The translations under genes were made by a program, and so were the position numbers. From NCBI RefSeq assembly GCF_003515945.1, contig NZ_QWLM01000023.1, positions 1-34,584 on the forward strand: DNA of 34,584 bases. The letters are read 5' to 3'. Position 1 is the stretch's first letter; every line of letters starts with the position of its first letter. This stretch comes from Dermacoccus abyssi (GTDB taxonomy: Bacteria > Actinomycetota > Actinomycetes > Actinomycetales > Dermatophilaceae). The notes beneath the pieces were generated by a model that saw nothing but the letters and a program-made list of their open reading frames with translations, was not told where the DNA came from and searched no databases. Below are positions 15,265 to 25,800 of the stretch, one piece after another.

Positions 15265-15282
15265 AGGGTCAGGCGACCCTCA
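15263..15282 (-). terminator. Short hairpin after malate synthase
   Basis: TGAGGGTC (15263-15270) pairs perfectly with GACCCTCA (15275-15282). It abuts the large inverted repeat, making two tandem hairpins 122 bases beyond the glcB stop. Confidence 0.45.
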
Positions 15283-15403
15283 ACTCCGTTCGCTTGATCC
15301 TCAGCGCGCGGACTACTCATTGGCTCAGTTCCTCAGCGCCCGATTCGGCAGGGCCGGGCCTTCGCACGCTCCGGCGCGAACCTACCTCGGTCGGGCTTGA
15401 TCG

Positions 15404-17575
15404 TCACTGAGCTTTCTTGTCTCGCCGACGACGGTGCAGAATCGGCTCGGTGTAGCCGTTGGGCTGCTTCGTTCCCTGGAGGATCAGCTCCTTGGCCGCG
15501 TTGAACGCGATGCCGTCGAAGTCCGGCGCCATGGGCTCGTACTTCGCGTCACCGGCGTTCTGCTGGTCGACGACCGGCGCCATGCGCTTCAGCGACTCGA
15601 CGATCTCGTCTTCGGTGACGATGCCGTGCTGCAGCCAGTTCGCGAGCAGCTGGCTGGAGATGCGCAGCGTCGCCCGGTCCTCCATGAGCGCGACGTCATG
15701 GATGTCCGGCACCTTCGAGCAGCCGACGCCCTGGTCGATCCAGCGCACGACGTAGCCGAGGATCGACTGGCAGTTGTTGTCGAGTTCCTCGCGCTTGTCG
15801 GCGTCCGACCAGTCCGTGTTCTCCGCGAGCGGGATCTGCAGGATGTCGTCGACCGACGCGGCCTTGCGCTTCGCGAGCTCCTCCTGCACGGCGAACACGT
15901 CGACCTGGTGGTAGTGCAGCGCGTGCAGCGTCGCGGCGGTCGGTGACGGCACCCAGGCCGTCGTCGCGCCGGCCTTCGGCTGGCCGATCTTCTGCTCGAG
16001 CATGTCCTTCATCAGGTCGGGCATCGCCCACATGCCCTTGCCGATCTGCGCCTTGTGCGCGAGACCGTCAGCGAGGCCGACGTCGACGTTGTTGTCCTCG
16101 TACGCCTTGATCCACGTGGAACCCTTCATCTCGCCCTTGCGGATCATCGGGCCCGCGAGCATCGACGTGTGGATCTCATCGCCGGTGCGGTCGAGGAAGC
16201 CCGTGTTGATGAACACGACGCGCTCCTTGGCGGCCTCGATGCAGGCGGAGAGGTTGACCGTCGTGCGACGCTCCTCGTCCATGATGCCGACCTTCACCGT
16301 GTTCTCCGGCAGCCCGACGAACTGCTCGACGCGGGCGAAGAGTTCGTTCGTCAGCGCGACCTCCTTCGGGCCGTGCATCTTAGGCTTCACGATGTAGATC
16401 GAGTTGGTGCGCGTGTTGCTCACGCCGTCCTTGCCGGCGAAGCCGTGGATGGCGGCCGGGATGGTGACGAGCGCATCGAGCAGGCCTTCGCCGACCTCGT
16501 TGCCGTCAGCGTCGAGCACGGCGTCCGTCGTCATGAGGTGGCCGACGTTGCGCACGAACAACAGCGAACGGCCGGGCAGCGTGAGGTGGTCGCCGCCGGC
16601 GGCCGTGTAGGTGCGGTCGGGGTTGAGTTCGCGCGTGAAGGTCTTGCCGCCCTTTGCGATCTCCTCCTTGAGGTCACCCTTGTTGAGGCCGAGCCAGTTC
16701 GTGTAGCCGAGCACCTTGTCCTCGGCATCGACGGCGGCGACCGAGTCCTCGAGGTCCATGATCGTCGTCACGGCCGACTCGACGAGCACGTCCTTGATGC
16801 CCGCCTTGTCGGTCTTGCCGATGGGGGATTCGGGGTCGATCTGGATCTCGAGGTGCAGGCCGTTGTGCTGCAGCAGGACGCCCTCGGGCTGCGCGGGCAG
16901 GCCGCTGTAGCCGGCGAACACGTCCGTGTCCTTGAGGGCCGTCGTCTTGCCGCCGTCCAGCGTGACGACGAGCTGGTCGCCCTCCACGGCGAAACCGGTG
17001 ACGTCGGTGTAGGAACCCTCGGCCAGCGGCACCGCGCGGTCGAGGAAGTTCTTCGCGAACGCGATGACGGCGTCGCCGCGCACCGTGTTGTACGAGGTGC
17101 CCTTCTCCTTGCCGTCGGCCTCGTCGATCGCGTCGGTGCCGTAGAGCGCGTCGTAGAGCGAACCCCAGCGGGCGTTCGACGCGTTGAGCGCGAAGCGGGC
17201 GTTGAGGATCGGCACGACGAGCTGCGGACCGGCGGTGTCGGTGATCTCGCGGTCGACGTTCTCCGTCGTGATGGAGAAGTCGGCGGGTGCGTCGACGAGG
17301 TAGCCGATCTCGGTGAGGAAGGCCTTGTACGCGTCGAAGTCGGGCTTGCCCGGGTTGTCGCGGTGGTAGGCGTCGATCTTCGCCTGGAGCTCGTCACGCT
17401 CGGCGAGGAGAGCCTTGTTCTTGGGTCCGAGGTCGGTGATGACCTCGGCGAAACCCTTCCAGTACGTCTCCTGGTCGACGTCGGTGCCCGGAAGCACCTG
17501 GTCGTTGATGAAGTCGTACAGAACGGTGGCGACCTGGAGTCCGTGCACCTCGGTGCGCGGCGTGGTGTCAGTCAT
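15404..17575 (-). CDS. glcB: Malate synthase G
   Basis: The 723-residue protein is full length for MSG. It condenses glyoxylate and acetyl-CoA to malate in the glyoxylate bypass or glycolate use. Key motifs: [15 protein letters not shown] (273-287), VRNVGHLM (Arg342), MDEERR with Glu434, [13 protein letters not shown] with Asp462, GVGCSK with Cys619 and [10 protein letters not shown] with Asp633. These correspond by motif to the metal, glyoxylate and catalytic residues of mycobacterial GlcB. Start ATG 17573-17575 is preceded by AAAGGAAG. No isocitrate lyase gene is in the window. It follows an alpha/beta hydrolase gene on the same strand after 96 bases. Confidence 0.96.
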   Translation of the reverse strand: MTDTTPRTEVHGLQVATVLYDFINDQVLPGTDVDQETYWKGFAEVITDLGPKNKALLAERDELQAKIDAYHRDNPGKPDFDAYKAFLTEIGYLVDAPADFSITTENVDREITDTAGPQLVVPILNARFALNASNARWGSLYDALYGTDAIDEADGKEKGTSYNTVRGDAVIAFAKNFLDRAVPLAEGSYTDVTGFAVEGDQLVVTLDGGKTTALKDTDVFAGYSGLPAQPEGVLLQHNGLHLEIQIDPESPIGKTDKAGIKDVLVESAVTTIMDLEDSVAAVDAEDKVLGYTNWLGLNKGDLKEEIAKGGKTFTRELNPDRTYTAAGGDHLTLPGRSLLFVRNVGHLMTTDAVLDADGNEVGEGLLDALVTIPAAIHGFAGKDGVSNTRTNSIYIVKPKMHGPKEVALTNELFARVEQFVGLPENTVKVGIMDEERRTTVNLSACIEAAKERVVFINTGFLDRTGDEIHTSMLAGPMIRKGEMKGSTWIKAYEDNNVDVGLADGLAHKAQIGKGMWAMPDLMKDMLEQKIGQPKAGATTAWVPSPTAATLHALHYHQVDVFAVQEELAKRKAASVDDILQIPLAENTDWSDADKREELDNNCQSILGYVVRWIDQGVGCSKVPDIHDVALMEDRATLRISSQLLANWLQHGIVTEDEIVESLKRMAPVVDQQNAGDAKYEPMAPDFDGIAFNAAKELILQGTKQPNGYTEPILHRRRRDKKAQ

Positions 17576-17671
17576 GTGCTTCCTTTCGTCGCAGGCGGAG
17601 GGCTCCTTGAGCCAACGCTACGCGTCGGTAGCCTCTCTCCGGCAGGTTTGAGGCCGCTGATGTGACGCGGG

Positions 17672-18637
17672 TCACGCCTCCTGTGGCAGGCGCGCCCCGA
17701 TCCACGCGAGCACGTGCGCCGTCACCTCGTTCCGGTTGGTCTCGTTGAACAGTTCGTGACGCGCGCCCGGGTAGAGCTCGAGCGTGACGTCGGTGACGCC
17801 GCCATCGCGCAGCATCGCCGCCGCGGCCTCGACGCCGCGCCCGTTGCCGCCGGCCGGGTCGGCCCCGCCGGAGACGACGAGGATGGGCAGGTTCGATGGG
17901 GTCGCCGCGACGAAGGAGGGGGTGTTGACGCGGTGCAGGCCCCCGAGCATGTCGACGTAGAAGCCTGCCGTGCAGACGAACCCGCACATCTCGTCGGCGA
18001 TGTAGGCGTCCACCTCGGCCTCGTCGCGGCTCAACCAGTCGAAGTCCGTGCGGGCCGGCTCGAACGCCTTGTTGAACGCTCCGAACGAGAGCTTGTCGAG
18101 CAGCTTGCTCGGGTGCTTCGGGCCGCGCAGGCGCGCCTCTGCTGCGGCCAGCTTCGCCCCGACGAGCCCGAGCGTCCCGGCGTCCGCGGGGGTGCCCGAC
18201 AGCACCAGCGCAGTCAGTCGCTCACCGTGACGCACGGCGTACGTGCGGGCGAGCAGCGAGCCCATGCTGTGGCCCAGCAGCACGACCGGCAGATCGGGGT
18301 GTTCGCCCAGGGCATGCGTGACGACGACGTCGATGTCGTCGGTGACGCGGTTCCAGCCGTCGGAGTCGGCGAAGTAGCCGAAGGTGGCCCCGTCCGCGGT
18401 GCGTCCGTGGCCGCGGTGATCGGCCGCGTAGACCGCGTACCCGGCGCCGGTGGCGGCCTCGGCGAAGCGCGCGTACCGATCGCCGTGCTCGGCCATGCCG
18501 TGGGCGATGATGAGGACGGCTCGCACGGGGACGTCGTCGGAGAGCCAACGGCGCCCACGCAGCGTCGTGCCGTCGGGGGAGGCGAGATCGAAGGGCTGGG
18601 TCTGCACGGGTTCTCCTCGGGGCGGCTGATCGTTCAT
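17672..18637 (-). CDS. Alpha/beta hydrolase, monoacylglycerol-lipase-like
   Basis: The protein has 321 residues if it starts at ATG 18635-18637; an ATG two codons upstream (18643) is also possible, but the spacing from GGCAGG favours the inner one. It has IIAHGMAEHGDRY (oxyanion region), DHRGHGRT, nucleophile LGHSMGS with Ser124, a later acid GGADP and His in GARHELFNE. The HGMAEH and DHRGHG pattern is that of monoacylglycerol lipase/lysophospholipase (serine aminopeptidase S33 group). No signal peptide. It begins 31 bases after ilvA and is probably cotranscribed with it. Confidence 0.85.
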   Translation of the reverse strand: MNDQPPRGEPVQTQPFDLASPDGTTLRGRRWLSDDVPVRAVLIIAHGMAEHGDRYARFAEAATGAGYAVYAADHRGHGRTADGATFGYFADSDGWNRVTDDIDVVVTHALGEHPDLPVVLLGHSMGSLLARTYAVRHGERLTALVLSGTPADAGTLGLVGAKLAAAEARLRGPKHPSKLLDKLSFGAFNKAFEPARTDFDWLSRDEAEVDAYIADEMCGFVCTAGFYVDMLGGLHRVNTPSFVAATPSNLPILVVSGGADPAGGNGRGVEAAAAMLRDGGVTDVTLELYPGARHELFNETNRNEVTAHVLAWIGARLPQEA

Positions 18638-18668
18638 CGCCATCCTGCCCTGCTCGAACCCGCCTGTG

Positions 18669-19961
18669 TCACAAGACCATGCCGAAGAGCGGCGAATCCG
18701 GGTCGACGCGCTCGGTGCGGATCCTGGAGTCGGCCATGCGTTCGAGCAGCGGCTCGAGCCCGGCCGGCTCGCCCAGTTCGAGGCCCACGAGGGCCGGGCC
18801 CGTCTCGCGGTTGGAGCGCTTCGTGTACTCGAAGAGGGTGATGTCGTCGTCGGGGCCGAGGATCTCGTCGAGGAACCGGCGCAGCTGGCCGGGTTCCTGC
18901 GGGAACTCGACGAGGAAGTAGTGCTTGCGCCCCTCGTACACGAGCGAACGCTCGACGACCTCCGCGTAGCGCGAGACGTCGTTGTTGCCGCCGGACAGGA
19001 TGGCGAGGACGAGGTCGCCGTGGGCGATCTCGACGTCGTCGAGGGCTGCTGACGCGAGCGCGCCCGCGGGCTCGGCGATGATGCCGTCGCTCTGGTACAG
19101 GTCGAGCATCTCGGTGCAGATGCGCCCCTCGGCGACGCTGAAGCAGGGCACCCCGCCCGCCGCGATGACCGGGTAGGTGTGCGCGCCGAGGAGGCCGACG
19201 GTGGCGCCGTCGACGAAGGGGTCGGTGACCGGCACCGCGACCGGGTGGCCTGCGGTGAGGGCGGCCTGCAGCGAGGGGGCACCGATGGGTTCGACACCGA
19301 CGATCCGCGTCTCGGGGTGACGCTCGCGCACCCACGCCGTGATGCCGGCGAGCAGGCCGCCGCCGCCGACGGGAACGACGACGACGTCGGGCACCCGGCC
19401 GTGCTGGATCTCGCACTGGGCGAACGCCTCGCGCGCCACCGTGCCTTGACCGGCGATCGTGCGCACGTCGTCGAAAGCGGGCACGAGCGTTGCCCCGGTC
19501 GTGGTGGCGAACTCACCGGCGGCTGCGGCCGCCACGTCATAGGTGTCGCCCTCGACGACCGTCGTCACCCACGGGCCGCCGAGCACGCGCACGCGCTCAC
19601 GCTTCTGACGCGGCGTCGTGCGCGGCAGGAAGATCGTCGCCTTCACCCCGAGGCGCGCACACGCATAGGCGACGCCCTGGGCGTGGTTGCCGGCGGAGGC
19701 GCACACGACACCGGCCGCGCGGGCGTCCTCGTCGAGCTGCGCGATGAGGTTGCTCGCCCCGCGAATCTTGTAGGAGCGCACCGGCTGCTGATCCTCACGC
19801 TTGAGGACGACGGTGGCGCCGTGCTTGACGCTCAGGCGGTCGCTCTCGGTCAGAGGCGTCGGAGCCAGGAGGCTCTCGAGGCGTGCTGCGGCGGCGTCGA
19901 CGTCTGCGGCGACGACGCCGGGTGCGAGATTGCCGGGTGCGGGATCCGTCGTGCTGGTCAC
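18669..19961 (-). CDS. ilvA: Threonine dehydratase (biosynthetic type)
   Basis: The 430-residue protein starts at GTG 19959-19961. It is a fold-type II PLP enzyme with the Schiff-base Lys65 in VRSYKIRGAS, the cofactor phosphate loop VPVGGGGLLAG and ASAGNHAQG. A C-terminal ACT-like region (HYFLVEFPQEPGQLRRFLDE) with a single regulatory domain matches the shorter actinobacterial form (the Corynebacterium type is about 436 residues). It converts threonine to 2-oxobutyrate for isoleucine synthesis and is probably inhibited by isoleucine through this domain. No ilv partners are adjacent. Confidence 0.92.
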   Translation of the reverse strand: MTSTTDPAPGNLAPGVVAADVDAAAARLESLLAPTPLTESDRLSVKHGATVVLKREDQQPVRSYKIRGASNLIAQLDEDARAAGVVCASAGNHAQGVAYACARLGVKATIFLPRTTPRQKRERVRVLGGPWVTTVVEGDTYDVAAAAAGEFATTTGATLVPAFDDVRTIAGQGTVAREAFAQCEIQHGRVPDVVVVPVGGGGLLAGITAWVRERHPETRIVGVEPIGAPSLQAALTAGHPVAVPVTDPFVDGATVGLLGAHTYPVIAAGGVPCFSVAEGRICTEMLDLYQSDGIIAEPAGALASAALDDVEIAHGDLVLAILSGGNNDVSRYAEVVERSLVYEGRKHYFLVEFPQEPGQLRRFLDEILGPDDDITLFEYTKRSNRETGPALVGLELGEPAGLEPLLERMADSRIRTERVDPDSPLFGMVL

Positions 19962-20001
19962 GGCGTCCAGACTCTCATGCGCCGCGCGAGAGCCGCGTGG
20001 C

Positions 20002-20163
20002 CTACTCGGATGACGGATAACGCGCCTCGCGGGCCTGTTGCACCTTCGCGTGCCGCGAGCGGTCGAGGCGGAGCGTCAGGGCGATGACTCCCACGAGCAG
20101 GAGCCCGCACACGGCACCGAACAGCGCTGCCATGACGACGACGCCGACGGGATCGTTGTTCAC
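20002..20163 (-). CDS. Small single-pass membrane protein
   Basis: The 53-codon frame starts at GTG 20161-20163 (MNNDPVGVVVMAALFGAVCG), continues with LLLVGVIALTLRL as the rest of one transmembrane helix, then a basic cytoplasmic tail (DRSRHAKVQQAREAR) and ends SSE. Codon choice is strongly GC-biased at third positions, which supports coding. It ends 40 bases before ilvA on the same strand. No family recognised. The ribosome binding site is weak. Confidence 0.6.
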   Translation of the reverse strand: MNNDPVGVVVMAALFGAVCGLLLVGVIALTLRLDRSRHAKVQQAREARYPSSE

Positions 20164-20235
20164 CGGGCCACCGTGTCATCCCGACCTGTGTCACCACTGG
20201 GAACCCTCGGCGAAAAAGCATTGTTGTCGAATCGT

Positions 20236-20257
20236 GTTCTCACGTGTGAACCACGTG
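20236..20257. promoter_or_regulatory. Paired CACGTG palindromes in a divergent promoter region
   Basis: GTTCTCACGTGTGAAC (20236-20251) is a 16-base palindrome with one mismatched pair, and a second CACGTG follows at 20252-20257, 11 bases on, about one helical turn. It lies between a leftward small membrane gene and the rightward zinc-ribbon gene, as an operator would. Confidence 0.35.
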
Positions 20258-20326
20258 CCTCCTTCGTGCGTCATACATGGCAGAGTCGATGTGAGGACGC
20301 TCGACACGAGCAACGAGGGGAGCGGA

Positions 20327-21376
20327 ATGCAGCACGACAAGCGGCACTGCGTCGAATGTGGGGAGCAGGTCTCGGGGCCGTTCTGCAGCAACTGCGGCAC
20401 GCGCACGGCCGTGGGGGCCACGGCCGGCGCGAACACGAGCGGGGCGTTCTTCGACGAGGAACCCACCCGTCTCGGTGCTGACCGCGCCGCGGATCAGCCG
20501 TACAACGGGTACGCCTCCGACGACGCGGACGAGTACGGGGGCGGCGTGCCCCCGGTGGAGCCCGCGGCGACGTCGTCCGCCCGGCCCGCCAAGACGAACC
20601 AGATGCTCGTGGCGCTCATCGCCGTTGTCGCGCTCGCCGTCGTCGGAATGCTCGGCTACCTCTTCACGAACGGTCGCGGAGACGACAAGGCCGATCCGCC
20701 GCCGGTGAGCGACTCCTCCACCAGCGCACCGACGAAGAGCACGTCGTCCTCGACGTCGTCGAGCACGACACAGAGTTCGACGAGCAGCCCCGACCCCTCC
20801 ACGACACAGGGCAACTCGAACGGTGGCAACAACGGCGGCGGGGGAGCACCTGCGCCTGCACCGTCGCAGACCACCGAGGAACCTGCCCCTGCCCCTGCAC
20901 CCAGCCCGAGCACGACGGGTGTCAGCGAGCTTCCCGGCCTCGTCAAGACGACGAGCATGGGCGGTTCGGACTACGCGATGACCCGTGAGGGCAACACGGT
21001 CACGGTCTGGCGGGCCGGAAGCGAGGGCGCCAGCCGAATCGGTTCCTTCACCCTGCGTGGCGGCGGAGGAAGCAACGGACTGGACTTCATCAACCTGCCC
21101 GGCTGCAGCGCGCCGGTCGTCGCGTGGAACGCAGCGAGCGCGAGCGGGTCGGCTGCGTACGGCTACGACGGTTCGGGCTACCAGGCGTACGTGGGCAGCT
21201 CGAGCGGCAGCATGTCGCCGAGCGGTGGATCGCCGAGCTCGTACGGCGTCAACGCCTACAACGGCATGCTGGAGGTCCGTGACAGCTCCAAGCAGAAGGC
21301 ACGTGGTTCGGGTAACCACTTCGACAGCTGCGAGAGCGCCTCACCGGACGTGCTGCACATGGTGAGCGGCGGCTGA
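20327..21376 (+). CDS. Zinc-ribbon membrane protein with Ser/Thr/Pro-rich extracellular linker
   Basis: The 349-residue protein starts at ATG 20327, behind GAGGGGAG. A zinc ribbon (Cys8, Cys11, Cys20, Cys23) lies at the cytoplasmic N-terminus. A single transmembrane helix spans about 92-113, and a low-complexity linker of Ser, Thr, Pro and Gly follows (about 120-205). A C-terminal extracytoplasmic domain has two Cys that could form a disulfide (GCSAPV and DSCESA). Linker repeats (PAPAPA) suggest a cell-wall-spanning stalk. Function unknown. A strong bidirectional terminator separates it from the catalase gene. Confidence 0.8.
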   Translation: MQHDKRHCVECGEQVSGPFCSNCGTRTAVGATAGANTSGAFFDEEPTRLGADRAADQPYNGYASDDADEYGGGVPPVEPAATSSARPAKTNQMLVALIAVVALAVVGMLGYLFTNGRGDDKADPPPVSDSSTSAPTKSTSSSTSSSTTQSSTSSPDPSTTQGNSNGGNNGGGGAPAPAPSQTTEEPAPAPAPSPSTTGVSELPGLVKTTSMGGSDYAMTREGNTVTVWRAGSEGASRIGSFTLRGGGGSNGLDFINLPGCSAPVVAWNAASASGSAAYGYDGSGYQAYVGSSSGSMSPSGGSPSSYGVNAYNGMLEVRDSSKQKARGSGNHFDSCESASPDVLHMVSGG

Positions 21377-21421
21377 CACGTCCGCCGTCACGCGGGGCGG
21401 CAAGACGCTCGCGGAGGTCGC

Positions 21422-21471
21422 AAAGGGGCCGGGCCCGAAACACGAGGTGTGGTTTCGGGCCCGGCCCCTTT
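21422..21471. terminator. Strong bidirectional terminator
   Basis: Perfect 19-base arms at 21422-21440 and 21453-21471 (AAAGGGGCCGGGCCCGAAA and its complement) enclose a 12-base loop. A-runs and T-runs flank the stem on both sides, which suits both the rightward zinc-ribbon gene and the leftward catalase gene. Confidence 0.9.
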
Positions 21472-21490
21472 CGTGCTGGTGGCCCGAGGG

Positions 21491-22993
21491 TCAGACCTCG
21501 AGCGCGCCGTTGGCGATGCACGCCTTGCGGACGCCCTCGCCGTAGGCCGGGTCGGCCTTCGTGCAGTTCTCGATGTGACGCTCGATCGTCTGCGCGGTCG
21601 CGCCCTTGATGGCGGCGGCCGTGTTGGCGAACAGCGCGTGCTGCTGCTCGGGCGACATGAGGCGGAACAGGTTGCCCGGCTGCTCGTAGTAGTTGTCGTC
21701 GTCCGCGCGGTAGTCCCAGTGGTCGGCGACGTGCGCCATCTCCTGATACTTCGCCATGTCGGACGCCGGCTCTGCGTAGGAGGGCTGCTCCTGCATCGCG
21801 CCGTAGCTGTTCGGCTCGTAGTGCGTCTCACTGCCCTTGTTGCCGTCGACGCGCATCTGGCCGTCGCGGTGGAAGGTGTGCACGGGGCACTTCGGCGCGT
21901 TGACCGGGATCTGGTGGTGGTTGACGCCGAGGCGGTAGCGCTGCGCGTCCGTGTAGCTGAACAGGCGGGCCTGCAGCATGCGGTCGGGCGAGACCGAGAT
22001 TCCCGGCACGAGGTGCGACGGCGCGAAGGCGGCCTGCTCGATGTCGGCGAAGAAGTTGTCCGCGTTGCGGTTGAGCTCGAACTCGCCGACCTCGATGAGT
22101 GGGTAGTCCTTCTTGCTCCACACCTTTGTCAGGTCGAACGGGTGGAAGCGGTACGTCTTCGCGTCTTCCTCCGGCATGATCTGCACGTACATCGTCCACT
22201 TGGGGAAGTCACCGCGCTCGATGGCCTCGTAGAGGTCGCGGCCCGAGGACTCGCGGTCTTCGGCGATGACCTGTGCGGCCTCGTCGTCGGTGAGGTTCTC
22301 GATGCCCTGCTGGGTGCGGAAGTGCATCTTGCACCAGAAGCGCTCGCCGGCCTCGTTGATGAACGAGTAGGTGTGCGAGCTGAAGCCGTGCATGTGGCGG
22401 AACGTCTTGGGGATGCCGCGGTCACTCATGACGATGGTGACCTGGTGCAGCGCCTCGGGCAGCGACGACCAGAAATCCCAGTTGTTCTCCGGGCTGCGCA
22501 GGTTGGTGCGCGGGTCACGCTTGACGGCGTGGTTGAGGTCGGGGAACTTCATCGGGTCGCGGAAGAAGAAGACCGGCGTGTTGTTGCCGACCATGTCCCA
22601 GTTGCCCTCTTCGGTATAGAACTTCAGGGAGAAACCGCGGATGTCGCGCTCGGCGTCGGCCGCGCCGCGCTCACCGGCGACGGTGGAGAAGCGGGCCATC
22701 ATCGGCGTCTGCTTGCCGACCTCGGAGAAGATCTTGGCCTTGGAGTACTTCTGGATCTCGGGGCTCGTCACCGTGAACGTGCCGTGCGCGCCCGAACCCT
22801 TGGCGTGCATACGACGCTCCGGGATGACCTCACGGTCGAAGTGGGCGAGCTTCTCGATGAGCCACAGGTCCTGCAGAAGGATCGGGCCACGCGGGCCGGC
22901 CGTCATCGAGTCCTGGTTGTTGGCGACCGGGGCGCCGGCCGCCGTCGTCAGCGGGGGGTGCTCCTGGTTGCGGCCCTGCTCGTTGTCGACCAT
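21491..22993 (-). CDS. katA: Monofunctional heme catalase
   Basis: The 500-residue protein starts at ATG 22991-22993 behind AAGGAG, chosen over a longer frame. It degrades hydrogen peroxide. The catalytic His63 lies in [12 protein letters not shown], Asn137 in [10 protein letters not shown], and the proximal heme Tyr347 in [14 protein letters not shown]. Length is that of small-subunit catalases. The Fur-type gene lies 111 bases upstream on the same strand, so regulation by that protein is likely. The symbol follows the common clade name. Confidence 0.94.
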   Translation of the reverse strand: MVDNEQGRNQEHPPLTTAAGAPVANNQDSMTAGPRGPILLQDLWLIEKLAHFDREVIPERRMHAKGSGAHGTFTVTSPEIQKYSKAKIFSEVGKQTPMMARFSTVAGERGAADAERDIRGFSLKFYTEEGNWDMVGNNTPVFFFRDPMKFPDLNHAVKRDPRTNLRSPENNWDFWSSLPEALHQVTIVMSDRGIPKTFRHMHGFSSHTYSFINEAGERFWCKMHFRTQQGIENLTDDEAAQVIAEDRESSGRDLYEAIERGDFPKWTMYVQIMPEEDAKTYRFHPFDLTKVWSKKDYPLIEVGEFELNRNADNFFADIEQAAFAPSHLVPGISVSPDRMLQARLFSYTDAQRYRLGVNHHQIPVNAPKCPVHTFHRDGQMRVDGNKGSETHYEPNSYGAMQEQPSYAEPASDMAKYQEMAHVADHWDYRADDDNYYEQPGNLFRLMSPEQQHALFANTAAAIKGATAQTIERHIENCTKADPAYGEGVRKACIANGALEV

Positions 22994-23072
22994 GAGGTGC
23001 TCCTTCGGTTGGTCGGGTGTGATCGGTAGGGGAGGAAGTGCTTCGGTCTCCACCCTAGGGGGTGTCATCGGT

Positions 23073-23098
23073 GACGAACAGGGTGAAACGCGTTCGTC
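23073..23098 (-). other. Hairpin between fur-type gene and catalase
   Basis: GACGAAC (23073-23079) pairs with GTTCGTC (23092-23098) around 12 bases, 7 bases past the regulator stop. A TAGGGT -10-like box lies further along toward the catalase start. The hairpin may attenuate read-through or protect the message, so catalase could also have its own promoter. Confidence 0.4.
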
Positions 23099-23104
23099 CT
23101 GGCG

Positions 23105-23563
23105 TCACATCGGCGGGGTGTTCTCGCGGCAGGCGGCGCATAGGCCCCAGTAGGTGACCTCGGCTTCGTCGATCTCGAAACCGGAGCTCAGATCGCTCTC
23201 GTGTGCCGCTGTGAGGCACGGGGTTTCGCCCACGGCGCACGGGATGTCGACGATCGTCGCGCAACGGCGACACACGAGGTGGTGGTGGTTGTCACCGATG
23301 CGGCGTTCGTACAGCGCGGACTGCCCCGCCGGTTCGATACGGCGGATGATGCCGTGAGCCGTCATGGCGTGCAGCGCGTCGTAGACCGTCTGCATCGAGA
23401 CGGCGCCGTACCCCTCGCGCACCGCCTTGAGGACGGTGTCGGCGTCGGAGTGCGGCCGGTTCTCGAGCGCTTCGAGGATGGCCAGGCGCGGACCCGTGAC
23501 GCGCAGGTTGGCCTCGCGCAGCATGGTGCGCGGGTCCGGCGGCGAGGTCTGGGTCGTGGTCAT
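23105..23563 (-). CDS. Fur-family regulator (FurA/PerR-like)
   Basis: The 152-residue protein starts at ATG 23561-23563. A winged helix carries VTGPRLAILEALENRPHSDA and the recognition region VSMQTVYDALHAM. The hinge has HHHLVCRRC (His93-95, Cys98, Cys101) and the C-terminal CxxC is Cys142 and Cys145, which together form metal sites. Position directly upstream of a catalase gene points to peroxide sensing like actinobacterial FurA or CatR rather than iron uptake. It probably controls itself and the catalase. Confidence 0.9.
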   Translation of the reverse strand: MTTTQTSPPDPRTMLREANLRVTGPRLAILEALENRPHSDADTVLKAVREGYGAVSMQTVYDALHAMTAHGIIRRIEPAGQSALYERRIGDNHHHLVCRRCATIVDIPCAVGETPCLTAAHESDLSSGFEIDEAEVTYWGLCAACRENTPPM

Positions 23564-23581
23564 GCCTCCATGGTCGCGCGC

Positions 23582-23602
23582 TTTCTGGAATGAATCAAGA
23601 TA
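23582..23602 (-). promoter_or_regulatory. Possible Fur-type operator/promoter upstream of the regulator
   Basis: A 21-base AT-rich patch in GC-rich DNA reads, on the minus strand, TATCTTGATTCATTCCAGAA plus A. It resembles, from memory, the TCTTGA-x-x-x-ATTCCAGA patch upstream of mycobacterial furA. It sits 19 bases before the regulator ATG, a good place for autoregulation. Confidence 0.45.
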
Positions 23603-23678
23603 AGCGCTCCAGGAAGTCTGTAGACGATGCGCGCGACAGACGATGCGGAACGTCGACAGGATCCCCCTCGAGCGTCTC

Positions 23679-25625
<1,947 letters not shown>

Positions 25626-25800
25626 GGACACATTCTCGCGTACGGCGTGGGTGCTCCCGCCGCGTTCCCGCGCCGCGGGCGTGCTGGGTGCCAACGCTCG
25701 CGAACCTGCGGCATCCCGCTGCCCGCCGGCTGAGGTGGAGGGGGCATAGTTGGTCGTAGCAGAGATTGTTACCCCAGCGCCCGGAGGGGGCAGAGCAGAG

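Noticed and set aside
17576-17660. Possible glycine riboswitch upstream of malate synthase
   Set aside because: GGAGAG is present on the minus strand, but the conserved CGCCGAAGG and CUCUCAGGC parts are missing; only a small GGCTC/GAGCC hairpin is seen.
16055-17665. Plus-strand frame of 536 codons across glcB
   Set aside because: It is antisense to malate synthase G, which has complete motifs; the composition is typical of a GC shadow.
18641-18661. CCATCC followed by CGAACC
   Set aside because: The two hexamers are only 9 bases apart and the site runs against the transcribed strand of the hydrolase gene, so it is not a SigK promoter.
21449-23029. Plus-strand frame of 526 codons opposite the catalase
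   Set aside because: It is antisense to a full catalase and has no recognisable domain.
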